The notes under the pieces are model-generated. The model did no database searches. It had not been told where the DNA came from and saw nothing but the letters and a program-made list of their open reading frames with translations. The translations under genes were made by a program, and so were the position numbers. A DNA stretch of 64,000 nt. It comes from JBJXGV01 sp046160485 (GTDB lineage Bacteria > Orphanbacterota > Orphanbacteria > JBJXGV01). Below, piece after piece: positions 34,807-47,104 of the stretch. Numbering within the stretch: the stretch's first letter is position 1; each line of letters begins with the position of its first letter. The DNA is taken from contig JBJXGV010000072.1 of the NCBI GenBank assembly GCA_046160485.1, forward strand, positions 1 to 64,000. Direction: 5' to 3'.

Positions 34807-36726
34807 CTACTTCGCCTTTACGACCTTCTTCGAGTCGATGCGCCCGCTCGCGTCGAGCCGGAAGAAGTAGCTCCCCGCAGGCATCGGCTCGCCGAAATCG
34901 TTCGCGCCGTCCCACTGCGCCTCGGCGCGTTCACCGCTCGGCACGCCGTCGAGGAGAAGCCGGACGCGGCGGCCGGCGACATCGAACACCTCGAGCCGCA
35001 CCGCGCCCGTGACGCGCGAAAGATCGAACGCGATCGACGTCACGTCGCGGAACGGATTCGGCGCCGGCTCTCCGAGCATGCGCTCGACCGGCGGCGCATC
35101 GGCGATCGGCACATCGGTCGTTGGCGTGTACGGATACGGAATGTTTCGCTTTGCGTTCCACGCGATGTTCGTGCCGAGGCGCGCGCGATCGATGAGATCC
35201 CAACTGTTGTAGTTGAAGCTCGGCGCTAGTTCGAGCGCCGCACCCGAGAGCCCCCAGTCGAGCCGGTCGTTGTCCGTCGTCGTCGCGGGGTTCGTGATCG
35301 GCTGCGGAGCGGCGGGGCCAAGCGTCGGAATCGCGAACGAGTTCGCACTCGCGGGGAGAATGAACTGCCATTGCGACGTCGGAATTTCGAGCGTATCGCC
35401 AGGCTCGGCGCCGGGGTTCGTATCGGGAATCACCTTCACGAGATCGAGCGACGCGAAGTGCGCATCGGCCGCGGGACTGATGCCGGGATTCTCGAGCGAC
35501 GTCCACGAGAGGAATGCGCCTCCCGACTCGATCATCGGCGGACGCATGAAACTCTGCGCGATCGCCGTATCGCCGGGACTGAGTCCGCGGCGGTCGACGA
35601 CGAACGAATTCGCGAGCGCGACCGCGGCCGTGTCCGACTGGAGCGCGCCAGCGAGATAGTTCTGCCCGACGAAATCGCCGCCCGAAACGATCGTCGCGAC
35701 GGTCAACACCGACGGCGCGCCGCCGCCGACGAGCCCGTCGAAACCGCTCGGCACGATGCGCCCGAGCCCGGCCAGCCCGTCGAGATCCGCTGCGCCGAAG
35801 ACGAAGACGTCGGTGCCGGGCGCGGTGTTCGCGACGCGCACGCGCAAATTGTTCGTGGCGTTATTCGGAAGCGTCAGATTCCGCGTCGCGGGACCGTTGA
35901 CGACAACGTTCTCCGCGATGCCGTATTTCCGCATCTCGAAATCCTGAATGAGCGGCAGGAGGCTGGGGTCGTCGGAACCGAGTCCATCGAGGAGCGTCGA
36001 CGTCGGAATGCGGCCGTAGAACGTGAAGATGTCCTGCGTCGTCTGGTTCTCGAGGTACAGGAAGTACGGAGTGCGCTCGACGGGAATGAACAAGAACTCG
36101 ACCTGAAGCGGCAGGTAGATGTTTCCCAAGATCGGCTGATCGCCGACGAGGGGAAACTCCTCGACCACGACGGGCGCGAACTCTCCAAAGTTCGCGATCG
36201 ACGTGAGATCGGAAATCGAGAGCGCCGGCATGGTGATCGCGACATCGAATTGTCCGTCGTTACTCGTCAGCGTGAAGCCGCTGATGCTTCCCTGGTAGAG
36301 CGCCTTTGGAATCTGCTGGCCGCGAAGGCCGATCGGCAGAATCATCTGCGATGCGTTGACGTTGAAGATCGTCAGCGCGTGGTAGTTCGCCTTGCCGACG
36401 GTAACGGTCTGCGGGCCGTAGAGCGCAGCGTTCGCGAACGTCGCCACACCCGAGGCGTTCGTCAGGACGAGGTTGTTCGCGAAGGGGACGCCGGGCGCGG
36501 GCCCGATCTGGCAGAACGCCCCCGAGACGGGCGCGAGCGTGCGCGCATCGATCACCGTCACCGTGACGCTGCCGGCGATCGCGCCGCCGCCGACGCCGCC
36601 TGCCGGATCGATCGCGAACGCCGTGGCGACGCCGCCCAGAGCGGCGGCCACCGAGACGAGAGCGGCAGCGGCGACGGCGCGCGCGGTCGAGCCCAACGTG
36701 GAAGACACTCCTCTCACACGAATCAT
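34807..36726 (-). CDS. Large exported protein with FlgD-type C-terminal domain
   Basis: 639 residues from ATG 36726 (GAAAG before it); an open frame extends upstream to 37002 but is out of character and precedes the promoter. Signal peptide (ARAVAAAALVSVAAALGGVA, cleavage near AFA). An N-terminal carboxypeptidase-regulatory-like segment (VTVTVIDARTLAPVSGAFCQ) is followed by about 400 residues of unrecognised beta-rich sequence. A FlgD/sorting domain (GEPAPNPFRDVTSIAFDLSR, YFFRLDASGRIDSKKVVKAK) closes the protein. Co-transcribed with the downstream DUF2723 gene. Function unknown; predicted cell-surface protein. Confidence 0.83.
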   Translation of the reverse strand: MIRVRGVSSTLGSTARAVAAAALVSVAAALGGVATAFAIDPAGGVGGGAIAGSVTVTVIDARTLAPVSGAFCQIGPAPGVPFANNLVLTNASGVATFANAALYGPQTVTVGKANYHALTIFNVNASQMILPIGLRGQQIPKALYQGSISGFTLTSNDGQFDVAITMPALSISDLTSIANFGEFAPVVVEEFPLVGDQPILGNIYLPLQVEFLFIPVERTPYFLYLENQTTQDIFTFYGRIPTSTLLDGLGSDDPSLLPLIQDFEMRKYGIAENVVVNGPATRNLTLPNNATNNLRVRVANTAPGTDVFVFGAADLDGLAGLGRIVPSGFDGLVGGGAPSVLTVATIVSGGDFVGQNYLAGALQSDTAAVALANSFVVDRRGLSPGDTAIAQSFMRPPMIESGGAFLSWTSLENPGISPAADAHFASLDLVKVIPDTNPGAEPGDTLEIPTSQWQFILPASANSFAIPTLGPAAPQPITNPATTTDNDRLDWGLSGAALELAPSFNYNSWDLIDRARLGTNIAWNAKRNIPYPYTPTTDVPIADAPPVERMLGEPAPNPFRDVTSIAFDLSRVTGAVRLEVFDVAGRRVRLLLDGVPSGERAEAQWDGANDFGEPMPAGSYFFRLDASGRIDSKKVVKAK

Positions 36727-36783
36727 CTTTCGGCCCTTTCTTGGCAAGATGAGCGAGGTTCGAACAAGCCCGAATGGGGCGAC

Positions 36784-36812
36784 AGTGTAGCACCCTGAAC
36801 TCGGCGTGTCTT
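36784..36812 (-). promoter_or_regulatory. Probable promoter of the FlgD-tailed protein/DUF2723 operon
   Basis: On the minus strand, AAGACA (36812-36807), a 17-bp spacer and TACACT (36789-36784), about 58 bp before the ATG at 36726. Confidence 0.45.
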
Positions 36813-36947
36813 TGTGCCGATGAATAGAGGCTCGGCCCGCGCCTACTCCGGCCAGCGGTGCGCTACAATGCCGGGCAGTCATGCCGGATCGTACAAGCGG
36901 AGACGCGAGTTTCGGACGCGACCCGCGCAGAGGGAAGGACGGCTTCG

Positions 36948-38216
36948 ATGAGTAATCGCATGACGCGCGCGCGCGCGCCGATGACCCTGATCCTCGCGAC
37001 ATTGGCGCTGGCGGCCGGATGCGGTGACGGCGGCGTCGTCGGAATCAATCAGCCTCCGATCGTATCGATTCAGTTTCCGCAACCTGGGAATACCGTCTCG
37101 GGAGTCGGCTTCATCGTGCAGGCGACGGCGACGGACGACCGCGACGTGCGGCGCGTCGAGATTTCGCTCGACGGCGTTGTCGTCGCGACGCTCGACGAAG
37201 CGCCGTACGAGGCGTTCATCACATCGCTCGGCGTGCAGCCGGGGACTTATCCGGTGCGTGTTCGTGCGTTCGACGAACAGAATGCGTTCCGCGATGCGAT
37301 CGTGAGCGTCAGCGTCAGCGCGCGCGCCTTCCGCCGCCTCACCGCGCCCGAGGCGGGCATCCGCCACACGGAGCCCGCGTGGCACCCGCAAGCCGTGCAG
37401 ATCGCGTACGCGCGCGGCGGCACCGGCGCCAACACCACGAAAAACGTCTACGTCGTTTCGTCGCTCGCGACGGATGGACTCGGCCAGCGCGTCACCGACT
37501 CCGCGCTGCAGGATGGCAATCCATCGTTCTCCCCCGACGGCGCGTGGATCGCGTTCGAATCGAATCGCACCGGTTTCTATCAGATCCTCGCGCTCGGCCT
37601 CGCGTCAGGCGAGGTGTCGCCGCTGACGAACATCGGCTTCGCGAATCAGCGCCGGCCGTCGTGGGGCAAGACGGAAGGGATCGACTCGTGGATCGTGTAC
37701 GACACGGATCGCTCGCCCGCGAGCGCGTCGCGGCGCGACCTCTACATGGTGAAAGTCGCCGTCGACGCCGACACGGTCACGATCATCGAACCGATCGGCC
37801 AGCCCGACCTGCCCGCCGACACAAACAACTCCGACGATGTCGCGCCGCAGTGGGCCGCGAGCGGAGCGCTTGGCGTCAGCTCGAACCGCTCCGCGGGCAC
37901 GCACGCGGTCACGCTCCTCGATCCGTTTCAACCGCAAGGCGCGCGCGTCGTCAACGGCACGAATCAATTCCTCGAGGAAGAGTACGCGCCGTCGTTCTCG
38001 CCGCACGGCACCTTCGTCGCGTTCACCGAGCGCATCACGGGCGCGGAGAAGGTGTTCGTCGTCGCCGTGGAAGGTGACGGCAGCGTTCGGTACGAGGTCG
38101 CCCCGGGAAGCGCCGGCTTCTCCGACGCGTTCGATCCCGCGTGGTCCCCCGCCGGATCGAAGATCGCGTTCGTCTCGACCCGCAGCGGCACCGCAGAGAT
38201 CTGGATCCTCGAATAG
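36948..38216 (+). CDS. Lipoprotein with Ig-like and TolB-like propeller domains
   Basis: 422 residues from ATG 36948 (GGGAAGG upstream; the frame is open earlier to 36858 without a better start). Lipobox LALAAGC. Next is a bacterial Ig-like domain (PPIVSIQFPQPGNTVSGVGF, RRVEISLDGVVVATLDEAPY) and then a TolB/PD40 propeller (NPSFSPDGAWIAFESNRTG, APSFSPHGTFVAFTERITG, AWSPAGSKIAFVSTRSGTAE). Probably anchored in the outer or inner membrane facing the periplasm. No enzyme motif. A TACAAT hexamer at 36863 could be its -10 element, but a matching -35 is not seen. Confidence 0.86.
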   Translation: MSNRMTRARAPMTLILATLALAAGCGDGGVVGINQPPIVSIQFPQPGNTVSGVGFIVQATATDDRDVRRVEISLDGVVVATLDEAPYEAFITSLGVQPGTYPVRVRAFDEQNAFRDAIVSVSVSARAFRRLTAPEAGIRHTEPAWHPQAVQIAYARGGTGANTTKNVYVVSSLATDGLGQRVTDSALQDGNPSFSPDGAWIAFESNRTGFYQILALGLASGEVSPLTNIGFANQRRPSWGKTEGIDSWIVYDTDRSPASASRRDLYMVKVAVDADTVTIIEPIGQPDLPADTNNSDDVAPQWAASGALGVSSNRSAGTHAVTLLDPFQPQGARVVNGTNQFLEEEYAPSFSPHGTFVAFTERITGAEKVFVVAVEGDGSVRYEVAPGSAGFSDAFDPAWSPAGSKIAFVSTRSGTAEIWILE

Positions 38217-38233
38217 TCGCCCCCGCCGTCGCG

Positions 38234-38262
38234 TTGTTGGGGCATGGAGCGCGTGCTACCGT
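38234..38262 (+). promoter_or_regulatory. Probable promoter of the 1,207-residue exported protein gene
   Basis: TTGTTG (38234-38239), a 17-bp spacer and TACCGT (38257-38262), about 190 bp before the ATG at 38453. Confidence 0.42.
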
Positions 38263-38452
38263 AGACGCATATCCGACGAGGCCGATCGCCAGCCCGACGC
38301 GTCCAAGCCTGGCACGATGGATGCGGTCCTCGACGCCGACACGCTGCGCGTTGAGCGGACGCCACTCCGAGAAAACCTGAAGCTCTCGCCGCGCGGGATA
38401 GGCCGTAGCGAACGCGCGGGCAACGCTCATCGCTAGAACGGGAGACGACGCC

Positions 38453-41400
38453 ATGACCGCGACGAATCGACACCACGGAAGTCACATCGGTACCCTCCTC
38501 GCGGCCGCCACTTTGAACCTGCTCATCGCCTCGGGCACGGCCCTCGCACAGAACGAGATCTCGCTCGAGAACGCTCTGCCCGGCAACCCCGCCACCGAGT
38601 GGGACGTATCCGGGGCGGGGGACGCGAGCATCCAGGGGTTCGCGACCGACATGAGCGTCGATCAGGGTGGGACGGTCGTCTTCAAGATCGACACCGGCGC
38701 CACCGACTACCGGATCGATATCTACCGCATCGGCTACTACGGCGGGCTCGGCGCGCGCAAGGTCGCCACGGTGGATCCGACAGTGCCGCTGCCGCAGACG
38801 CCACCAGCTCCGCTCACGGACCCCGCCACCGGACTCGTCGACTGTGGCAACTGGTTGCCTTCGGCCGTCTGGGCGGTACCCACCAACGCGGTCTCAGGCG
38901 TCTACATCGCGAAGCTCGTTCGCGAGGACCCCGACGACGGTCGGGCGAGCCACGTCATGTTCGTCGTGCGCGACGACGACGGCGAATCGGACCTCGTGTT
39001 CCAAACGAACGACGCCACCTGGCAGGCGTACAACACCTACGGCGGGAACAGCCTCTACCTCGGATCACCAGCCGGGCGCGCATACAAGGTGAGCTACAAC
39101 CGGCCCCTCACCAGCCGCTGCTGCAATTTCCCGAACGGCTCCATCGTGTCGGGGTTCTTCGGCGCCCAGTACCCGATGGTGCGGTGGCTCGAAGCGAACG
39201 GCTACGACGTGAGCTACACGACGTGCGTCGACACCGATCGCTTCGGCGCCGAGATCCTCGAGCACGACGTCTTCGTCTCGGTCGGGCACGACGAGTACTG
39301 GTCGGCAGCGCAACGCGCGAACGTCGAAGCGGCGCGGGACGCCGGGGTGCATCTGGCGTTCTTCAGCGGCAACGAAGTGTTCTGGAAGACCCGTTGGGAA
39401 CCGAGCATCGACGGTTCGTCGACACCGCATCGGACGCTGGTCTGCTACAAGGAGACGCACGCCAACGCGAAGATCGACCCCCTGCCGAACGTGTGGACGG
39501 GAACGTGGCGCGACCCGCGCTTCAGTCCGCCGGCCGACGGCGGGCGGCCGGAGAACGCGCTCTTGGGAACGATCTTCACCGTCAACGGCATCCGCAACGA
39601 CGCACTCGAAGTGCCCGAGGCGGACGGCAAGATGCGCTTGTGGCGCAACACGAGCGTCGCGACGCTTCTCCCCGGACAGGTCGCCACGTTCGCCGCCGGC
39701 ACGCTCGGTTTCGAATGGGACGAGGATCTCGACAACGGTTTCCGGCCGCCCGGCCTGGTTCGGCTCTCGACGACGACCGTGAGCGGCGTGCCGCTCCTCC
39801 AGGACTACGGATCGACGTATGCGTCGGGAACCGCGACCCATCACGTGCTGATGCACCGTCGCACGAGCGGCGCGTATGTCTTCAGCGCGGGAACCGTGCA
39901 GTGGTCCTGGGGGCTCGATGCGGCGCACGACAACGCCGGTCCCGGCGCCGATCCGCGCATTCAACAGGCGACCGTCAACGTGTTCGCCGATCTGGGAGTG
40001 CAGCCCGCCACGCTTCAGCCCGGGCTCGTCCCGGCGACGGCTTCGACCGATGCGACGGCGCCGGTCTCGAGCATCGCGTCCCCGACTGCCGGTGGCTCCG
40101 TGCAAAGCGGCGTGCCGACCATCGTCTCTGGCAGCGCGAGCGACGTCGGCGGCCGCGTCGGCGGCATCGAGGTTTCCGTCGACAACGGTGCGACCTGGCA
40201 TCCCGCGGTAGGACGCGAGTCCTGGACCTACGCGTGGACCCCGGGTGCGCCGGGAATCGCGACGATTCGTTCCCGGTCGGTGGACGATACCGCGAATCTC
40301 GAAAGCCCAGGCGCCGGCGTGACCGTAACGATCGAACCTCCGGGTGCCGCGACGTGTCCATGCCGCATCTTCACGGCCGCGCCCGGCGGGCCGGCGGCCA
40401 ACGACCCCGCGTCGGTAGAAGTCGGCGTGCGGTTCTTCGCCGATCGTGACGGGCTCATCAGCGGCGTCCGGTTCTACAAGCCAGGCCCCGCGACGGGCGG
40501 CGTGCACGTCGGCAGCTTGTGGACGAACACCGGAACGCTCCTGCGCAGCGCGACGTTCGCAAATGAGACCGCCTCGGGCTGGCAGGAAGTCAGCTTCGGC
40601 GCCGGCAACGAGGTGCCGATCGAGGAGGGGACGCTCTACGTGGCGTCCGTGCTGATGCCGCAGGGCAACTACGCCGCCACGAACGGCTACTTCGCCTCGC
40701 AGGGCGTAGACAATCCGCCGCTCCACGCGCCGCCGAACGGGAGCGGCGGCTTCGCGAACGGCGTGTACGTGTACGGCTCGGGCGGATTCCCCGTGAACTC
40801 GTTCCAGTCGACGAACTACTGGGTGGACGTGGTCTTCGACACGCTCGCGGGGCCGCCCGTCTTGCAGTGCGCTCTGGACGAGACCTCCGCGGACTTCGCG
40901 TTCGGCTCCTTCGGAGTCGGCACGTACCTCGGCGAGACGGATGACGGCGAGGTGATGCTCGCGCCCGCGGCGGGCGCCGAGTTTTTCGGCGGCGCGCTGC
41001 CCGGCGGCTGGTCGAGCGCGCCCTGGTCGGGCGGAGGAACCTCGCAGGTCTTCGGCGGCTCGCTCGCGGCGGACGGCGCGCGCGTGACCACGGACGCCGG
41101 ATTCGGGCCAGGACGATCGCTCGAGTTCGCGGCCAACTTCAGTGGCGCTCCGTTCCAGCACGCAGGGCTCACGTTCGACGCGGACGTGAACGCGCCGTGG
41201 GCCTTCTTCAGTACGTGGAACGGGGGCGCGCTCTACGCCCGCACGAGCGACGGCACCAGCACGCTGATTCCCGGCGCGTGGCTCGGGGCTTCGCACCGCT
41301 ACCGCATCGACTGGCAGGCCAGCGGCTTCAACTTCTCGATCGACGGCACGCCGGTCGCGTCGATTCCCTTCGCCGTCGCATCGAATCTGCGATTGTTCGC

Positions 41401-42076
41401 GAGCGATTTTTCGCCCGGCGGCGGCAGCCTCGTCGTGAACTGGATGCGAATCTCCCCGTACGCCGTCTCGGGCAGCTTCACGTCGCGCGTGGGCGACGCG
41501 GAAGGCATCGCGACCTGGGGCGCCTTCACGTGGAACGCCGACGTCCCGTCCGGCACCAGCTTGGCGATGTTCGTCCGCACCGGGGATACGGCGATTCCGG
41601 ATGGGAGCTGGTCCGGCTTCGCGCCGATTGCGAACGGCGGCGACGTGGCGGCAAACTCCCGATACATCCAATACCGCGCCGATCTCGAAGCGTCGGATCC
41701 GACGAAGACGCCAACGCTGAAAAACGCGGCGATCGACTGCGAATTCATCGTGAGCGTTATCGGAGCGGACGAGCCGGCCGGCCGATCGCTGGCACCGGTG
41801 GTTATGCCCAATCCTGTCTCTTCGCATGCGGCCTTCGAGTTCGCGGTCGGCGCCGAGGACGTGGCGGGCGGGCTGGCCGCGGTCGAGCTGACGATCTACG
41901 ACGCGGGAGGACGCGTCGTCCGCTCGCTCGCGCGAAGCGCGCTCCAAGCCGGGAGGTATCGAGTGGATTGGGACGTCCGCGACGATCACGGGCGCCCGCT
42001 CACGACGGCCGTCTATTTCTACCGGATTCGCGCGGGCTCGACGGAGAGAACGGGCAGGTTCGTCGTGGTGCGATGA
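38453..42076 (+). CDS. Large exported protein: DMFase-like, DUF4082 and FlgD-type domains
   Basis: 1,207 residues. A signal peptide (cleavage near ALAQ) precedes a domain of about 450 residues related to the large subunit of N,N-dimethylformamidase (YRIDIYRIGYYGGLGARKVA, HDVFVSVGHDEYWSAAQRAN, HLAFFSGNEVFWKTRWEP), a fold with a glutamine-amidotransferase-like core. Then come an Ig-like segment (GGIEVSVDNGATWHPAVG), a DUF4082 domain (VEVGVRFFADRDGLISGVRF), a jelly-roll-like region and a FlgD/sorting domain ending TGRFVVVR. Whether it is catalytic is unknown. Codon choice leans to NNC rather than the NCG-heavy style of its neighbours, which may mean foreign origin. Confidence 0.87.
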   Translation: MTATNRHHGSHIGTLLAAATLNLLIASGTALAQNEISLENALPGNPATEWDVSGAGDASIQGFATDMSVDQGGTVVFKIDTGATDYRIDIYRIGYYGGLGARKVATVDPTVPLPQTPPAPLTDPATGLVDCGNWLPSAVWAVPTNAVSGVYIAKLVREDPDDGRASHVMFVVRDDDGESDLVFQTNDATWQAYNTYGGNSLYLGSPAGRAYKVSYNRPLTSRCCNFPNGSIVSGFFGAQYPMVRWLEANGYDVSYTTCVDTDRFGAEILEHDVFVSVGHDEYWSAAQRANVEAARDAGVHLAFFSGNEVFWKTRWEPSIDGSSTPHRTLVCYKETHANAKIDPLPNVWTGTWRDPRFSPPADGGRPENALLGTIFTVNGIRNDALEVPEADGKMRLWRNTSVATLLPGQVATFAAGTLGFEWDEDLDNGFRPPGLVRLSTTTVSGVPLLQDYGSTYASGTATHHVLMHRRTSGAYVFSAGTVQWSWGLDAAHDNAGPGADPRIQQATVNVFADLGVQPATLQPGLVPATASTDATAPVSSIASPTAGGSVQSGVPTIVSGSASDVGGRVGGIEVSVDNGATWHPAVGRESWTYAWTPGAPGIATIRSRSVDDTANLESPGAGVTVTIEPPGAATCPCRIFTAAPGGPAANDPASVEVGVRFFADRDGLISGVRFYKPGPATGGVHVGSLWTNTGTLLRSATFANETASGWQEVSFGAGNEVPIEEGTLYVASVLMPQGNYAATNGYFASQGVDNPPLHAPPNGSGGFANGVYVYGSGGFPVNSFQSTNYWVDVVFDTLAGPPVLQCALDETSADFAFGSFGVGTYLGETDDGEVMLAPAAGAEFFGGALPGGWSSAPWSGGGTSQVFGGSLAADGARVTTDAGFGPGRSLEFAANFSGAPFQHAGLTFDADVNAPWAFFSTWNGGALYARTSDGTSTLIPGAWLGASHRYRIDWQASGFNFSIDGTPVASIPFAVASNLRLFASDFSPGGGSLVVNWMRISPYAVSGSFTSRVGDAEGIATWGAFTWNADVPSGTSLAMFVRTGDTAIPDGSWSGFAPIANGGDVAANSRYIQYRADLEASDPTKTPTLKNAAIDCEFIVSVIGADEPAGRSLAPVVMPNPVSSHAAFEFAVGAEDVAGGLAAVELTIYDAGGRVVRSLARSALQAGRYRVDWDVRDDHGRPLTTAVYFYRIRAGSTERTGRFVVVR

Positions 42077-42097
42077 CACCTGACGCGGCGCGCCGCG

Positions 42098-42127
42098 TTG
42101 ACGCGTCGTGCGCGCCTCTGATACTGT
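42098..42127 (+). promoter_or_regulatory. Probable promoter of carAB
   Basis: TTGACG (42098-42103), an 18-bp spacer and TACTGT (42122-42127), about 114 bp before the carA ATG. I see no convincing attenuator or arginine operator in the leader. Confidence 0.5.
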
Positions 42128-42240
42128 AGGCGCCGTTCGCATTGGTGATCGTGCTCCGCACGGTCGCGCCCGCGCCGCTTCGAAATCTCAGAGTGGTTCT
42201 TCGCGAATCCGCCCGACGACCTAACGAGAGGATCCCCCGA

Positions 42241-43398
42241 ATGCCCGACCCTGCGATCCCTCACGCGCTCGATCACGGCACTGCGCTATTGGTTCTCGAG
42301 GACGGCAGGCTGTTCGAAGGCGAGTCGCACGGCGCCATCGGCGAAGCCGGCGGCGAGGTCGTCTTCAACACCTCGATGACGGGTTATCAGGAAATCCTCA
42401 CCGACCCGTCGTATCACGGGCAGCTCGTCGCGATGACGTACCCGCAGATCGGCAACTACGGCGTGAACGCGGCGGACGCGGAGTCGTCGCAGCCGCATGT
42501 GCGCGGTTTCATCGCGCGCGAGTTCTCGCGCATCACGTCGTCGCATCGCGCCGAGATGTCGCTCGACGCGTACATGGAGACGCATCGCATCGTCGGGATT
42601 CACCGTATCGACACGCGGTCGCTCACGCGCCATCTGCGCGAACGCGGCTCGATGCGCGGCGTGATCGCAAGCGGCGGCGGCGTGAGCGCCGCGCGCGACC
42701 GCGACCGGCTCGTCGCCGCGGCGCGCGCGATTCCCGATCTCTCGACGATCGACTCGGTGCTCGCGGTCTCGACGCCGAAGCGCTTCGAGTGGAAGAGCGA
42801 AGGCGCGCGCGGCACGCGCTCCTACGGCGGTCCGACGATCGCGGCCTTCGACTTCGGCGCAAAGCGCAACATCCTGCGCAGCCTCACCGCGATGGGCGCG
42901 CGCGTGATCGTCCTCCCCGCGAAGACAACCGCGCAGGAGGCGCTCGATCTCAAACCCGACGGTGTCTTTCTCTCGAACGGCCCGGGCGATCCGCGCATGG
43001 CGCCGTACGCGATCGAAACGATTCGCGCGCTTATGGGCGAGTGTCCGATCTTCGGGATCTGCCTCGGCCACCAGCTCATCGCACTCGCGAGCGGCGCCGA
43101 AACGTACAAGCTCAAATTCGGCCATCACGGCGGCAATCATCCGGTGCTGCACGCGGAGACGGGGCGCATCGAGATCACCACGCAGAATCACAACTACGCC
43201 GTGGAGCCCGCAAGCGCCGCGAGCGCCGGATTCGAGATTACGCACACGAATCTCTACGACGGAACGGTCGAGGGAATGCGTCACAAGGAACTGCCGCTCT
43301 TCTCGGTGCAGTACCACCCGGAGGCCGCGCCCGGCCCGCACGACTCGCACTATCTCTGGGACGAATTCCTCGCGCTCCTCGGCGCGGCGGAGAGGTAG
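42241..43398 (+). CDS. carA: Carbamoyl-phosphate synthase small subunit
   Basis: 385 residues from ATG 42241 (GAGAGG upstream). The glutaminase subunit of carbamoyl-phosphate synthase, which supplies ammonia to CarB for pyrimidine and arginine synthesis. The N-terminal CPSase_sm_chain domain (LFEGESHGAIGEAGGEVVFN then TSMTGYQEILTDPSY) is followed by the class I amidotransferase with the nucleophile elbow CPIFGICLGHQLIALASGA and the catalytic His-Glu in VQYHPEAAPGPHDSHYLWDE. Three bases separate its stop from carB. Confidence 0.97.
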   Translation: MPDPAIPHALDHGTALLVLEDGRLFEGESHGAIGEAGGEVVFNTSMTGYQEILTDPSYHGQLVAMTYPQIGNYGVNAADAESSQPHVRGFIAREFSRITSSHRAEMSLDAYMETHRIVGIHRIDTRSLTRHLRERGSMRGVIASGGGVSAARDRDRLVAAARAIPDLSTIDSVLAVSTPKRFEWKSEGARGTRSYGGPTIAAFDFGAKRNILRSLTAMGARVIVLPAKTTAQEALDLKPDGVFLSNGPGDPRMAPYAIETIRALMGECPIFGICLGHQLIALASGAETYKLKFGHHGGNHPVLHAETGRIEITTQNHNYAVEPASAASAGFEITHTNLYDGTVEGMRHKELPLFSVQYHPEAAPGPHDSHYLWDEFLALLGAAER

Positions 43399-43401
43399 CG
43401 C

Positions 43402-46716
<3,315 letters not shown>

Positions 46717-47104
46717 ACTCCCCAGTCGCAGATCGCACCACATTTTGCGATTTCGTACTGACCTAGTCTGATTTGGTGAGTTTGCGTTCAGGCACGGCGG
46801 CCGCGTACGACGCGCGCCGGCCCCGTGCGCGGCCCGGCGCCCGCGCCGGTCGTTTGGACCACTCGTCCGGAGCAGATGGGCGCGCTCTGTCCATTTGTCA
46901 GCTTCGCGCGGCGCGCCCCACCGACCCGCAGCTCTATCTTCAATCGCCGCAACAGATCATGATCCCGCCCCGTTGGTCCGGCAATTGCCAAAAGACGGGG
47001 CAACCCTTCCGGTTGCGCTCGCGCGTCACAGCAAGGCGGTTCGGAGACGATCGGGAAGGGGGCGGGGACGGCAACGACGCTGGTCCATCGCGGGAGCTTC
47101 AGAA
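46717..47104 (+). other. 388-bp intergenic region and probable leader of the cytochrome operon
   Basis: No open frame here looks like a protein. The first 70 bases are less GC-rich than the surroundings and are where I would look for the operon promoter, but no TTGACA/TATAAT pair stands out. The following about 300 bases could form a long 5' leader: a perfect 6-bp hairpin (GCAACC at 47000-47005 pairing with GGTTGC at 47011-47016) and runs of G-rich sequence are visible. A cyclic-di-GMP GEMM riboswitch was considered because such switches often control multiheme cytochromes; its core sequence is not present. Confidence 0.45.

Noticed and set aside
39065..42142. A 1,025-codon minus-strand frame opposite the 1,207-residue protein gene
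   Set aside because: Arg-rich without domains; the plus-strand protein has a signal peptide and recognisable domains throughout.
46980..47100. Cyclic-di-GMP (GEMM-I) riboswitch before the cytochrome operon
   Set aside because: A GGGGCAACC-type segment and a hairpin are present, but the GEMM core (GGACGCAAAGC, GAAA tetraloop, receptor) is not.
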